Positions 1 to 8,514 of a stretch of DNA of 64,000 bases are shown piece by piece. Under the pieces are notes generated by a model. It saw only the letters and a program-made list of their open reading frames with translations. It had not been told where the DNA came from and did no database searches. Origin of the DNA: Effusibacillus lacus (GTDB lineage: Bacteria; Bacillota; Bacilli; Tumebacillales; Effusibacillaceae); the NCBI RefSeq assembly GCF_002335525.1, contig NZ_BDUF01000008.1, positions 1 to 64,000 on the forward strand. Direction: 5' to 3'. Position 1 is the first letter of the stretch. Each line of letters opens with the position of its first letter. The translations under genes and the position numbers were made by a program.

Positions 1-73
1 CAAGCCGCGCGACTTGCATGTATTAGGCACGCCGCCAGCGTTCGTCCTGAGCCAGGATCAAACTCTTAGATCA
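1..73 (-). rRNA. rrs: 16S ribosomal RNA, 5' end only
   Basis: Read on the minus strand, the conserved 16S 5' region is seen: AGAGTTTGATCCTGGCTCAG, then GACGAACGCTGGCGGCGTGC and the start of the first variable region. The AGAG motif begins at about 66, so the mature 5' end should lie near 73. The rest of the rRNA operon is beyond the left edge. The visible part is too short for reliable taxonomy. Confidence 0.97.
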
Positions 74-245
74 TGGATGATCTACTCGGCGTTACGACGC
101 GTACGATGCGCTAGTGTCGAACCTGCCACACGGATGTGGCGTTTAGGTTCGACGCGGCATGGACGCCGATGTTCTTAGCCGAGCGACCTCAAGTCAATCG
201 TGGCTCCCTACACGATTCAGTTTTCAAAGAACGACTTGGTCTCGT
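74..245 (-). other. 16S rRNA leader with strong hairpin and antitermination-like box
   Basis: This is transcribed spacer upstream of the 16S gene. At 116-153 lies a strong stem-loop. The outer arms GTCGAACCT and AGGTTCGAC pair perfectly and an inner CCACA/TGTGG stem caps it. At about 220-234, read on the minus strand, is CTTTGAAAACTGAA, the type of sequence found in Bacillus rRNA leaders just ahead of 16S. The roles in processing and antitermination are inferred from family knowledge. Confidence 0.6.
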
Positions 246-287
246 TTTGCTTCATTTGCCACCCGCTCTCTCGCGGCGGCAAATGTC

Positions 288-317
288 ATCTTATCACATC
301 CATCCCATCCATTTCAA
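288..317 (-). promoter_or_regulatory. Probable rRNA promoter P2
   Basis: On the minus strand a TTGAAA -35 (312-317) is followed after 16 bases by GATAAG (290-295), within the motif GTGATAAGATGA. The same GATAAGAT sequence recurs 109 bp upstream at 397-404. Tandem promoters are usual for Bacilli rRNA operons. The -10 is a weak consensus match, so the assignment rests on position and repetition. Confidence 0.45.
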
Positions 318-396
318 CTGGTATTTTCAGGATGCGATATTTTTTTATCGTCCCGCGAAGCCCTTACTTTCAGGATTCCCTCGCGGCACAAGAGCT

Positions 397-425
397 ATCT
401 TATCATCCCCTGACGGGAAACACAA
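397..425 (-). promoter_or_regulatory. Possible rRNA promoter P1
   Basis: A second GATAAGAT motif (397-404 on the minus strand) repeats that of the downstream candidate. Its -35 is poor (TTGTGT at 420-425, spacer about 15). It is reported because of the repeated -10-like motif between eamA and the 16S gene. Confidence 0.3.
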
Positions 426-490
426 CGCATTGATCCGCCATTTTTCGAACAAAATCTGATAAAAAACAAGAAAGCCCACGATGAGACCCT

Positions 491-1396
491 CTATTCGTGA
501 GCTTTTGCCATTTCTCGCGGAGATTCGCGCCCCTGAAGTTCTGCCACGACAATGCCTCCCAGGATCAGCAGAATTCCCAACCATTGAATGAGCAGCACCT
601 GCTCACTTAGCAGCCAGGCAGCTGCCATCACAGCTACGGGAAGCTCAATCGATGCCAATAACCCTGCAAGCGTTCCCCCCACGACCGGTATGCCTTTGTT
701 AAACAGAATTGGCGGTATGACCTGCCCGAGAGACCCTATCAAAAGAGCCCACATCCATAAACCTCCTCCCAGTGTTCCGTTCCAAACAAACTGCGGGGGA
801 AAGATCAAAAAAATTGCCACAACCGAGGCAAAACTCAGGATGAAAGAATTGACCACCGCCGGCGCCCGACTCTCCACTTTTTCATACCCATAAAGGAAAC
901 CGCCGTATGTCACCGAAGACAACAAACCCAACAGCAGCCCGACAGAAGAAACTTTCTGCCAATCAGCCGCAAACACGTTTACCGCCAACAAGGTTCCCAC
1001 CATCACCAGCATCAGGGACAACCATTTAAGACCGGTTGGTTTCCGCCGGGCGACAAGGTAATCGATCACCATTACAACCCATACGAATTGAAACAACAAC
1101 ACAATCCCCAGGGATGCAGGTAAGTAATGGAGCGAAAAATAGTAAAACACACTAGTACCTGTTGACAGCACTCCAAGCAGGGAAAGACGAAGCAAATCCC
1201 GGCGGGATACTTGCCTGAGGGACCTCCACGAGAAAAAGGACAATACCGCCAATACCAGCAAAGCAAACGCAAATTGGCTGCTCGTTACATCCTGTGGGGT
1301 AAACCCGGCATTGTAGGCCTTTTTTACGAAGGGTCCCAGCAGTCCGTAGCTTGTAGCCCCTGCCAACACCAAGAGACCGGCTGTAATCCGATTCAT
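491..1396 (-). CDS. EamA/DMT-family metabolite transporter
   Basis: A 301-residue polytopic membrane protein of the drug/metabolite transporter superfamily. About ten hydrophobic segments are visible, arranged as two five-helix EamA repeats. The first begins ITAGLLVLAGATSYGLLGP and the second near residue 155 (VGLLLGLLSSVTYGGFLYGY). The C-terminus carries the typical WLGILLILGGIVVAE helix. The substrate cannot be read from the sequence; such proteins usually export or import amino acids, nucleotides or drugs. The ATG start lies 21 bp after the argS stop, so co-transcription with argS is likely. The ribosome site is weak (GGGACGA). It is the last gene before the rRNA promoters. Confidence 0.85.
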   Translation of the reverse strand: MNRITAGLLVLAGATSYGLLGPFVKKAYNAGFTPQDVTSSQFAFALLVLAVLSFFSWRSLRQVSRRDLLRLSLLGVLSTGTSVFYYFSLHYLPASLGIVLLFQFVWVVMVIDYLVARRKPTGLKWLSLMLVMVGTLLAVNVFAADWQKVSSVGLLLGLLSSVTYGGFLYGYEKVESRAPAVVNSFILSFASVVAIFLIFPPQFVWNGTLGGGLWMWALLIGSLGQVIPPILFNKGIPVVGGTLAGLLASIELPVAVMAAAWLLSEQVLLIQWLGILLILGGIVVAELQGRESPREMAKAHE

Positions 1397-1417
1397 AGAT
1401 CACTTCGTCCCATCCAA

Positions 1418-3124
1418 TTAAATTGTCTCCATCGACCGAAGACCCAGCAAATGCAGACACTTGCCGATCACCGTACGGGCAGCACTTGCCAGGGTCAGCT
1501 TCTGCACGATTTCGTTCCGCTCGCCCTCCAGAATCCGGGTTGTGTTATAGTATCGGTTAAAAATCTGGCATACATCAATCACATACTTGGCAACCACCGA
1601 AGGATCATACTGCTCGCGAGCCCGGTCCAGCACGTTCGGGAAGCGGCCCAGAAGTTTCACAAGAGACCATTCCACATCTCCTCCCACAGCGGACATGGTA
1701 TCAGGCAATTTCTGGTCCGGTTGATAATCCCCTTTTCGCAGCAAACTGGAGATACGGGCATAGGTGTACTGCACATACGGTCCAGTCTCCCCGTCGAAGT
1801 TTAACGCCTCAGCCCAGACAAAATTCACATCGTTGACACGGTTGTTTTTCAGGTCGTTAAAGATAATGGCACCCACACCGACCGCTTCCGCCACTTCTTC
1901 TTTATTGGGCAAAGCCGGATTTTTCTCTTCTATAATGCCGGCAGCCACTTCCACCGCTTTGCGCAGCACATCTTCCAGGAACACTACCTGACCCTTGCGC
2001 GAAGACAACCGCTGACCGTCAACAAACATGGTACCGAACGGCACATGAATGCAATCCTTCGCGGCCCACTCATGGCCCATCAGCTCCAACACCTTGAATA
2101 CCTGGCGAAAATGGAGTTTCTGCTCAGCGCCAACCACATACACCAACAGGTCGGCACCCATTTCCCGTCTCCTGTAAAGGGCCGTAGCCAGATCACGCGT
2201 AGCGTACAAAGTAGCTCCGTCCGATTTTCGAATCAGGCATGGCGGCATATCGAAAGCGGACAGATCGACAATCTCCGCCCCTTCACTGGTTTGCAGAAGC
2301 CCTTTCTCCGCAAGCTCTTCTTCCACCGCCCCCATCTTGTCACTATAGAAGCTTTCGCCAAGGTAATAATCAAATTCCACGTTTAACAAACGGTACGTCT
2401 TCTCGAATTCCGCAAGGGAAATCTCAATAAACCGCTTCCAGAGCCGAACCGTTTCCTCGTCCCCGTCTTCCAGGGCTTTAAACGCTGCCCGTGCCTCATC
2501 TTCCATTTCAGGCCGTTTCTCCGCTTCCTGGTTAAAGCGTACATAGAGTTCAAGCAACTGCCTAACGGCATTGTCCTTCAGATCATATTCGTGGCCCCAG
2601 TTCCGGTATGCCACGATCAACTTGCCGAAAGACGTTCCCCAATCTCCAAGATGGTTGATCTTCATGACATGGTAGCCCTGGCTGTCCAAAATATTGGCTA
2701 TCGCATTTCCGATCATCGTCGAACGAAGATGGTGGATGGCAAAGGGCTTGGCGATATTCACCGACGACATGTCGATGGCAACTTTCTGTCCCCGGCCCAC
2801 ACTGGAATTCCCATATGTATTCCCGGCCTTTGCAATCGTGGCCAAGATGTCACGAATAACCGCATCCCGGTTCAGGAAAAAATTCAAATAGCCGCCGACG
2901 GCCACCGCCTTCTCAAACACAGGCAGCAGATCCGCGTTCACTTTATCTGCCAGTTCGGCCGCAATCAGGTTGGGAGCCTTCCGAAACTGTTTCGCAAGCT
3001 GGAAACAGGGAAACGCCAGATCCCCGTGCGACTCCTCTTTCGGAATTTCAATCAAGCCAAGCAATTGCGAGTCCTCAAGCTCTACAAACCGTTTCAATTG
3101 TTCCATCAACTGTTGACGGTACAT
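1418..3124 (-). CDS. argS: Arginyl-tRNA synthetase
   Basis: This class I aminoacyl-tRNA synthetase charges tRNA-Arg with arginine in the cytoplasm. It has 568 residues, normal for the family. The N-terminal additional domain (about 1-95) recognises the tRNA D-loop. The HIGH-type motif is in NIAKPFAIHHLRSTMIGNAI (near 118-137). The KMSKS-equivalent is LSSRKGQ near residue 365, and the C-terminal helical anticodon-binding domain ends the protein. A 14-residue longer frame exists upstream, but AAGGAGG six bases before the ATG at 3124 fixes this start. The gene has its own promoter (3222-3250) and a hairpin in its leader. eamA follows closely. Confidence 0.97.
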   Translation of the reverse strand: MYRQQLMEQLKRFVELEDSQLLGLIEIPKEESHGDLAFPCFQLAKQFRKAPNLIAAELADKVNADLLPVFEKAVAVGGYLNFFLNRDAVIRDILATIAKAGNTYGNSSVGRGQKVAIDMSSVNIAKPFAIHHLRSTMIGNAIANILDSQGYHVMKINHLGDWGTSFGKLIVAYRNWGHEYDLKDNAVRQLLELYVRFNQEAEKRPEMEDEARAAFKALEDGDEETVRLWKRFIEISLAEFEKTYRLLNVEFDYYLGESFYSDKMGAVEEELAEKGLLQTSEGAEIVDLSAFDMPPCLIRKSDGATLYATRDLATALYRRREMGADLLVYVVGAEQKLHFRQVFKVLELMGHEWAAKDCIHVPFGTMFVDGQRLSSRKGQVVFLEDVLRKAVEVAAGIIEEKNPALPNKEEVAEAVGVGAIIFNDLKNNRVNDVNFVWAEALNFDGETGPYVQYTYARISSLLRKGDYQPDQKLPDTMSAVGGDVEWSLVKLLGRFPNVLDRAREQYDPSVVAKYVIDVCQIFNRYYNTTRILEGERNEIVQKLTLASAARTVIGKCLHLLGLRSMETI

Positions 3125-3149
3125 CCGTATCCTCCTTAAACAAAAAGAA

Positions 3150-3197
3150 ACACCCCTTAGCATCATGGCATCGGCTCATCCATGACAGTAAGGGTGT
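3150..3197 (-). terminator. Terminator-like hairpin inside the argS leader
   Basis: On the minus strand, ACACCCTTA and TAAGGGGTGT form the outer stem with one bulge. CATGG/CCATG forms an inner stem, and TTTCTTTTTGTTT follows directly. It sits downstream of the argS promoter and just before the argS ribosome site. It therefore looks like an attenuator rather than only the end of the upstream phosphotransferase gene. I see no T-box sequence around it. Confidence 0.6.
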
Positions 3198-3221
3198 ACT
3201 TTCCGGCATCAATCTATAAGC

Positions 3222-3250
3222 ATCGTATTAAAACAGGCAAGTTCTGTCAA
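3222..3250 (-). promoter_or_regulatory. argS sigma-A promoter
   Basis: On the minus strand TTGACA (3245-3250), a 17-base spacer and TACGAT (3222-3227) form a strong sigma-A promoter. Transcription would begin near 3215, giving a leader of about 90 bases before argS. Confidence 0.75.
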
Positions 3251-3271
3251 GAAATCCGGTCCTGAAACCGC

Positions 3272-3331
3272 TGTCCGTCCCTTTCAACCCGGCGATCGCC
3301 CCCAGTAAAGTGATTTTGCTTGATCCTGAAG
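3272..3331 (-). pseudogene. Degenerate copy of the cysA P-loop region
   Basis: This 60-bp stretch matches 6600-6659, inside cysA, at about 53 of 60 positions by direct comparison. On the minus strand it still reads G-S-S-K-I-T-L-L-G-A-I-A-G-L-K-G-T-D, against [18 protein letters not shown] in cysA. The Walker A Gly and Thr are changed. It is a relic of a local duplication or of another ABC ATPase gene, not a functional gene. Confidence 0.7.
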
Positions 3332-3333
3332 AT

Positions 3334-4251
3334 TTAAGACCAACCAGAGAGAATTTTATCAAGTATATGTAATCCATTTTCCAGCCGTCTCCAGGCTAAT
3401 TCTGAATTTGAGTGACCTTCCAGGGCTAAAGACAAATTTATTGCAACTGATGCAACTACACGTGCAGATAGGGCCAAGTTGAATGCTTCGTTATCAGCTT
3501 GGCTTGGGGTATCTCCAAGGTATTTTCGTATCAATTCGTTTGAGAGTTCTTTTGACTCTCCAAGTAAAGGAGTTCGTGCTACGGCAGAAGCAAGATCCCA
3601 AAACCGCGGCATCAGGGAAACATCTTCAAAGTCGATCCATAGCCATCCCTTTGGGCTTGCTATAAGGTTACCGAGGTGAGCGTCTCCGTGCGCAGGAACA
3701 AATTTATCCGCAGAAAGGCCCCGAAGGCGTTTGTCAATCTCTGTCCAGTACATTGTCAAATCTCTTAGCTGTTCGTGTTCAATAGTTGAAAGCCGGGTCA
3801 TAGCGTCACAGACTGGGTTCCAAGCCCCCAATAGAGGAAGAGAACCAGGATATGTCTCCATGCTGGATTCCAGACTTTTAAGGAGATTGAACGCCTCATC
3901 CCCAGTCAGGACTGGCAAGTCTGAAGCGGGAATATATTCCCACAGAGTACACCATGTATCTCCAGTAGGATGAGGGCCTGGATCAAAGTCATAGATTGGT
4001 TTAACCACTGGAGCACCCACACTCTCCAAGTGACGTGCAACGTCAATCTCACGTGCAAGAATGTCCCTCCAATATTGTGAATCATCTCCCTCAAACAGGG
4101 TTATCACACGCGCTACAATGGGATATGGTGACAGATATACAATGAGGTTTCCCCCATCAGCCAATACCTTGACCTCATTTGAATGAATTCCGATGTGCTG
4201 CAAAGCCTTAACTACTTGCTCGACACGCAGTTGCAGGCTTGTCAAGAACAT
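3334..4251 (-). CDS. Aminoglycoside/choline-kinase-like phosphotransferase
   Basis: A 305-residue cytoplasmic protein of the APH/choline kinase fold. The catalytic loop HGDAHLGNLI (near 195-204) has the HGDxHxxN pattern. WIDFEDVSLMPRFWDLA, about 20 residues later, supplies the metal-binding Asp. The N-terminal lobe shows the strand VKVLADGGNLIVYLSPYPIVARV in place of a standard kinase P-loop. The substrate is unknown: it could be a small alcohol, an antibiotic or an amino sugar. The ATG at 4251 follows AAAAAAGGAGAGT. It stands alone, with a gap on each side. Resistance should not be inferred from the fold alone. Confidence 0.8.
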   Translation of the reverse strand: MFLTSLQLRVEQVVKALQHIGIHSNEVKVLADGGNLIVYLSPYPIVARVITLFEGDDSQYWRDILAREIDVARHLESVGAPVVKPIYDFDPGPHPTGDTWCTLWEYIPASDLPVLTGDEAFNLLKSLESSMETYPGSLPLLGAWNPVCDAMTRLSTIEHEQLRDLTMYWTEIDKRLRGLSADKFVPAHGDAHLGNLIASPKGWLWIDFEDVSLMPRFWDLASAVARTPLLGESKELSNELIRKYLGDTPSQADNEAFNLALSARVVASVAINLSLALEGHSNSELAWRRLENGLHILDKILSGWS

Positions 4252-4670
4252 ACTCTCCTTTTTTCCAAACCAAGACTAACGTTCCCTTTTAAGTTTCTTG
4301 TATAGCACAGGTGTGGGAACTCGGACGTACAGTTGTGTTCCTTTTCTAACCTCACGGGCGGGTTTATGGATAAATATGCGACTACGTATATCTTACGATG
4401 TTCAGGGTAAAAACTCTATCATCACTTCATGATTCCGGAATATTCCCCACTAGAGACTGCGGCTTACATGAAAAATGACCTGCCAAAACAGGTCATCATC
4501 TTCTCGAATTTACACCTTTACCTTTCGGCATACAACGTTCGTGCAATCTGCATCCTGCAAATCATTCTGGCGCAACTTCCCCGACTTTCGCCGCCCCCGC
4601 CCGCAAGACCTCTGTCGGTACCGGCAATATCTTTGCGGAAAGCCAGCCATATTGCGAAAACATGACTCGG
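4252..4670. other. Intergenic region without recognised gene
   Basis: About 420 bp between the hydrolase and phosphotransferase genes. The left part is the untranslated region before the phosphotransferase start. The right part contains the 4475-4496 hairpin. No ORF with a good ribosome site or protein-like composition is seen on either strand. Confidence 0.6.
4475..4496 (-). terminator. Intrinsic terminator downstream of the alpha/beta hydrolase gene
   Basis: A perfect 8-bp stem ATGACCTG/CAGGTCAT with a six-base loop is followed on the minus strand by ATTTTTCAT. It lies about 175 bp downstream of the hydrolase stop at 4671. Confidence 0.6.
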
Positions 4671-5501
4671 TCAAATCACCCAATCGGTCCATTCTATATT
4701 CCGCTGATCGGCAGCCAACCAACTGCTTGTTACCCTCAGTAATTGGTTAAAATGACTGATGGAAGAGAACGTATGGTTGGCTCCCAAGATCACTTCTTTG
4801 TCACACCTGGCACCGGATCGAAACAAAAATGCCCGTTGGTAGAGGAAACAGTAGTCTACCGGTATCACATCGTCCCCGCTTCCATGAACCAGCAACACAT
4901 TGCCTGCAAAATTCCGCGTTTGCAGAAGGGGGTGATACTTGGATAGAGATTCAAAAAACTTGCTCGTCAGCCTATACCCGAGATAATCAATATATGCAGA
5001 CTGCGAGAGCAGATCATATGCCTTTTCCCCGACGATTCGAACAATATCGGTAAAAGGATTGGCCACAGCCGCCCACAGAACAAGCGATCTGACCCGACTG
5101 TCTTTTACCGCGGTGAGCAATGCAACAGCTCCGCCCAAACTATGCCCCAGAAGAATGATGCGATTGGGATCCACTCTTTCGATTCCGAGTGCATAATCAA
5201 TGACATGCCGGGTTTGCAAAATCAAATCATCCATTCCACCTTGTCCGTAATCCCCGGCACTTTCCCCGCAACCCGCATAATCAAACCGAAGAACGATATG
5301 GTTACTCGCGGCGAGGTAGCGAGCGGTTTTGACAAACAGCCGATCCACTCCGATTCGATTGCCAATAAACCCATGACAAATGATGACCGTCGGGTATCGA
5401 GCCTCAGTGCGCTTCTTTTCATCTGAAGCCACTGCCGGGTAGTGTAATGTTGCCGTCAGTTCTGCATCACCGGTTTGAATGGTAACAATCTGTTCCAGCA
5501 A
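4671..5501 (-). CDS. Alpha/beta hydrolase
   Basis: A 276-residue alpha/beta-fold hydrolase resembling bacterial acyl-peptidase or esterase-type (S9/S33-like) proteins. The oxyanion region is VIICHGFIGNRIGVDR (about 37-52). The nucleophile elbow is GHSLGGA (about 118-124). The acid is in HGSGDDVIPVDY (about 208-219) and the catalytic His in GANHTFSS (about 240-247), so the triad looks intact. The start is TTG at 5501, preceded by GGAAGGAGGCGATT, a very strong ribosome site. No signal peptide is seen, so it is cytoplasmic. The physiological substrate cannot be deduced. It lies just after the cys operon terminator. Confidence 0.85.
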   Translation of the reverse strand: MLEQIVTIQTGDAELTATLHYPAVASDEKKRTEARYPTVIICHGFIGNRIGVDRLFVKTARYLAASNHIVLRFDYAGCGESAGDYGQGGMDDLILQTRHVIDYALGIERVDPNRIILLGHSLGGAVALLTAVKDSRVRSLVLWAAVANPFTDIVRIVGEKAYDLLSQSAYIDYLGYRLTSKFFESLSKYHPLLQTRNFAGNVLLVHGSGDDVIPVDYCFLYQRAFLFRSGARCDKEVILGANHTFSSISHFNQLLRVTSSWLAADQRNIEWTDWVI

Positions 5502-5523
5502 AATCGCCTCCTTCCATTAAAAC

Positions 5524-5566
5524 AGCCCCCTTCTCTCGCAGTCGAAACAGCGGAGATACGGGGGCT
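5524..5566 (-). terminator. Intrinsic terminator of the sulfate transport operon
   Basis: The 7-bp stem AGCCCCC/GGGGGCT, extended by imperfect inner pairing, is followed on the minus strand by TGTTTTAAT. It sits 45 bp downstream of the cysA stop and ends just before the hydrolase ribosome site. Confidence 0.65.
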
Positions 5567-5610
5567 TCTGGCAGTCCAGTCAGCACAAGCCATCATTAAC
5601 ACATTTTCAT

Positions 5611-6765
5611 TCAGGAAACGTGTAAATTTGCATTTAAGCTTACCGAGCCAACAGGCAGAGCTTCCGAATCATCTTGAGGTCCCTTCCCTAATGACTTCTC
5701 TTGTGCAAATACTTTCAGGTTTCTGAATTTCACATAAACAGGTTGATTCACCTTCAGTCCAAGCCGCTGATACATGTCGTTGCTGATTTCAGCCTGAATG
5801 AATTCGCCTGTATCACTCCGTTTCAGGTCAAGTCTTGCCACCGGTCCGATAATATTTATGTGGCGAATCGTCGCTTCGATTGCGTTTGTGCTTTGATTTT
5901 CGCTCTGATTTTCCCGCTGGGTTTCGATTTCGATGTCGTGCGGTCTCACATAGCAAATGGCGGATGTACCGAAACCTTCCGGCACCTCCGCTTCGAGATT
6001 GCCGATCCGAATTCTTCCCTCTTGCACCTGGCCGCTTATCACATTGACCCGGCCAATAAAATTGTAGACAAAAGGAGTAGCAGGGTGGGTGTAAACTTCC
6101 TCAGGTGTACCAACCTGCTCGATTTGGCCTTCATTTATGACCACGATGCGGTCTGCTACCTCTAACGCTTCTTCCTGGTCATGGGTAACAAACACACTGG
6201 TGATATGCAGCTCATCATGAATGTTGCGAAGCCAACTGCGCAGTTCTTGGCGAACCTTGGCATCCAGGGCGCCGAACGGTTCATCCAGCAGCAGTACTTT
6301 CGGTTCCACCGCCAACGCCCTCGCTAACGCCACACGTTGACATTGACCGCCTGACAGTTGGGAGGGAAACCGCTTTGCAAATTCCTCCAACTGTACCAGT
6401 TTGAGAAGTTCGTGCACCCTATCGCGGATCTCTTTTTCGGAAGGTCGCAGTTTTCGGGGACGGACTCGCAGGCCAAAAGCAACATTCTCAAACACATTCA
6501 TGTGACGAAACAGCGCATAGTTCTGAAATACGAAACCAATTCCTCTGTCACGCGGGCCCAGATGGGTTGCATCTTCTCCGTTTAAAAGAATCTGTCCGAT
6601 GTCCGTCCTTTCCAACCCGGCGATCGCCCGCAATAAAGTGGTTTTGCCTGATCCTGAAGGTCCCAACAGGACCACCAACTCTCCGGTTGGGATTTCCAGA
6701 TTCAGATTCTGAATGACCGTGAAAGAACCATATTTTTTTGTAATATTACGCACTTCGATACTCAT
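5611..6765 (-). CDS. cysA: Sulfate/thiosulfate ABC transporter ATPase CysA
   Basis: The 384-residue ATPase that powers sulfate import with CysT, CysW and the binding protein. [13 protein letters not shown] starts the nucleotide-binding domain. Walker A is GPSGSGKTT (about 35-43), the ABC signature [15 protein letters not shown] (about 135-149), and Walker [13 protein letters not shown] (about 155-166). The switch His is in [11 protein letters not shown]. Residues past 240 form the TOBE-type regulatory domain usual in CysA. A longer in-frame ORF reaches 6846, but GGGGGAG before the ATG at 6765 marks the start. It overlaps the cysW end by 20 bp. A degenerate copy of its P-loop region lies at 3272-3331. 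Confidence 0.95.
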   Translation of the reverse strand: MSIEVRNITKKYGSFTVIQNLNLEIPTGELVVLLGPSGSGKTTLLRAIAGLERTDIGQILLNGEDATHLGPRDRGIGFVFQNYALFRHMNVFENVAFGLRVRPRKLRPSEKEIRDRVHELLKLVQLEEFAKRFPSQLSGGQCQRVALARALAVEPKVLLLDEPFGALDAKVRQELRSWLRNIHDELHITSVFVTHDQEEALEVADRIVVINEGQIEQVGTPEEVYTHPATPFVYNFIGRVNVISGQVQEGRIRIGNLEAEVPEGFGTSAICYVRPHDIEIETQRENQSENQSTNAIEATIRHINIIGPVARLDLKRSDTGEFIQAEISNDMYQRLGLKVNQPVYVKFRNLKVFAQEKSLGKGPQDDSEALPVGSVSLNANLHVS

Positions 6766-7648
6766 AGTGCTCTCCCCCAACTTTTCCTGGATCTGTCTGT
6801 CGCACAGCAAGAATGGATGGCTGTCTGGATTTTCGCTCGAGAACACTCTTGATCACCAGCGTCACTACCGCGAGTATTGTTAATAACGAAGCAACAGCAA
6901 AAGAGGCTGCAAAGTTATATTCGTTATAAAGAATTTCTACATGCAGGGGAATCGTGTTGGTTTGCCCTCGAATATGTCCGGACACAACCGAGACGGCTCC
7001 AAACTCCCCCATGGCCCGTGCATTGCATAGGAGGACGCCATGCAGCAACCCCCATTTTACGTTGGGAAGGGTTACCCGAAAAAAAGTTTGCCGCCCGTTC
7101 GCACCCAGTGTGTATGCAACTTCTTCCTCGTCCTTCCCTTGGGATTGCATGAGAGGAATCAATTCGCGTGCGACAAAAGGAAATGTTACAAAAATGGTAG
7201 CCAGGACGATCCCCGGAACAGCAAAGATAATTTTGATATCATGCTCAGCCAGCCACGGTCCTAATGCCCCCTGCGCACCAAAAAGAAGCACGTAGATCAG
7301 CCCCGAAATGACCGGTGACACAGCAAATGGAAGATCGATAAGCGTGATCAAAATGTTTTTCCCCGGAAACTCGAACTTGGCAATCGCCCATGATGCGGCT
7401 ATACCAAACAGCAGATTCAGCGGAACCGCAATCGCGGCGGTAACCAGTGTCAAACGAATGGCTGCCAGTGCTTCAGGTTCGCTGATGGCCCTGACATAAG
7501 CTTCCAGACCCTTGCCGAGGGCCTGAGTAAAGACAGTCAACAACGGTAAGATCAAGAACAGCGCAACAAATGCAAGTGCAATCCCAATCAGCGTCCAGCG
7601 GATAACCGGCTCAAGCTTGCTGCGGGACCGGGACATTGGAGGTACCAT
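6746..7648 (-). CDS. cysW: Sulfate ABC transporter permease CysW
   Basis: A 300-residue inner-membrane permease with six predicted transmembrane helices. The ATPase-coupling EAA loop is visible near [31 protein letters not shown], with the conserved ALGA-type glycine. [16 protein letters not shown] is characteristic of CysT/CysW permeases. It forms the channel as a heterodimer with CysT. The ATG at 7648 has GGGGAGGAACAGGT in front, and the start is 15 bp after the cysT stop. The 3' end overlaps cysA, so the two are translationally coupled. Confidence 0.93.
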   Translation of the reverse strand: MVPPMSRSRSKLEPVIRWTLIGIALAFVALFLILPLLTVFTQALGKGLEAYVRAISEPEALAAIRLTLVTAAIAVPLNLLFGIAASWAIAKFEFPGKNILITLIDLPFAVSPVISGLIYVLLFGAQGALGPWLAEHDIKIIFAVPGIVLATIFVTFPFVARELIPLMQSQGKDEEEVAYTLGANGRQTFFRVTLPNVKWGLLHGVLLCNARAMGEFGAVSVVSGHIRGQTNTIPLHVEILYNEYNFAASFAVASLLTILAVVTLVIKSVLERKSRQPSILAVRQTDPGKVGGEHYEYRSA

Positions 7649-7663
7649 ACCTGTTCCTCCCCC

Positions 7664-8500
7664 TTACCCCAGCACATGACGGCGGCCGCTCCGCCATTGC
7701 AGCCAATTAATCAGCAACAGCAGTACAAACGAAACTACAAGCATCACAACTGCAATCGCGGTGGCACCCGCATAATCATATTGTTCCAGTTTCGTCATGA
7801 TAAGCAGGGGCGTGATCTCTGTACGCATCGGCATATTTCCGGAAATAAAGACCACCGAGCCGTACTCTCCAATTGCTCGTGCAAACGCTAGTGCAAACCC
7901 TGTCAGCACCGCCGGGAGCAATTGGGGCAGCATGATTCTCACAAATCTCTGCCAACCATTTGCCCCTAACGTGGCAGCCGCTTCCTCAACCTGTACGTTT
8001 AATTCCTGCAGTACCGGCTGCACCGTCCGAACAACGAACGGAAGGCTGATAAAGGTGAGTGCAATGGTGATCCCAAGCGGCGTATAGGCTGCCTTGATTC
8101 CTATCGCTTCCAAATATCGGCCAAGCCAACCATTCTGAGAATAGAGAATGGTCAGAGAGATGCCCGCAACAGCAGTCGGCAGGGCAAAAGGAAGATCCAC
8201 CAACCCGTCAATGATTCTCTTTCCCGGAAAAGAATAGCGAACTAACACCCACGCAACCAACAGTCCAAAGACCGTATTTGTCACTGCCGCGATCAATGAG
8301 GTGCCAAAACTGAGCCAATAGGAAGCCAGTACTCGTGGAGCGGTCACCACGCTCCAGAATTGTTCCCAGTGCAATTCGGTTGTCTTAAGAAAGAGTCCGG
8401 CGAGCGGAATCAGTACAACAAGACTCAGATAGAGAAGGGTAAACCCCATTGCCAAACCAAATCCCGGAAGGGTACTTCGCTGTTTCGCAGTGTTTGCCAT
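7664..8500 (-). CDS. cysT: Sulfate ABC transporter permease CysT
   Basis: A 278-residue permease with six transmembrane helices and the BPD_transp_1 fold. The EAA loop reads [22 protein letters not shown] (about 170-191). [17 protein letters not shown] follows, the family signature shared with CysW. The first helix is at about 15-37. It has an ATG start at 8500 with a moderate GGTGAG site. The stop codon of the binding protein gene lies 14 bp upstream. It pairs with CysW in the sulfate/thiosulfate importer. Confidence 0.93.
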   Translation of the reverse strand: MANTAKQRSTLPGFGLAMGFTLLYLSLVVLIPLAGLFLKTTELHWEQFWSVVTAPRVLASYWLSFGTSLIAAVTNTVFGLLVAWVLVRYSFPGKRIIDGLVDLPFALPTAVAGISLTILYSQNGWLGRYLEAIGIKAAYTPLGITIALTFISLPFVVRTVQPVLQELNVQVEEAAATLGANGWQRFVRIMLPQLLPAVLTGFALAFARAIGEYGSVVFISGNMPMRTEITPLLIMTKLEQYDYAGATAIAVVMLVVSFVLLLLINWLQWRSGRRHVLG

Positions 8501-8514
8501 TTTAACTCACCATT

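Noticed and set aside
136-459. Frames of 77-107 codons in the 16S leader region
   Set aside because: They overlap the rRNA leader and promoter and lack ribosome sites.
3125-3260. T-box riboswitch before argS
   Set aside because: No T-box core sequence and no specifier-loop structure were found; only a simple hairpin with T-tract is present.
3334-4251. Calling the phosphotransferase an antibiotic resistance gene
   Set aside because: Only the general APH/choline kinase motifs are visible, and the family includes many metabolic kinases.
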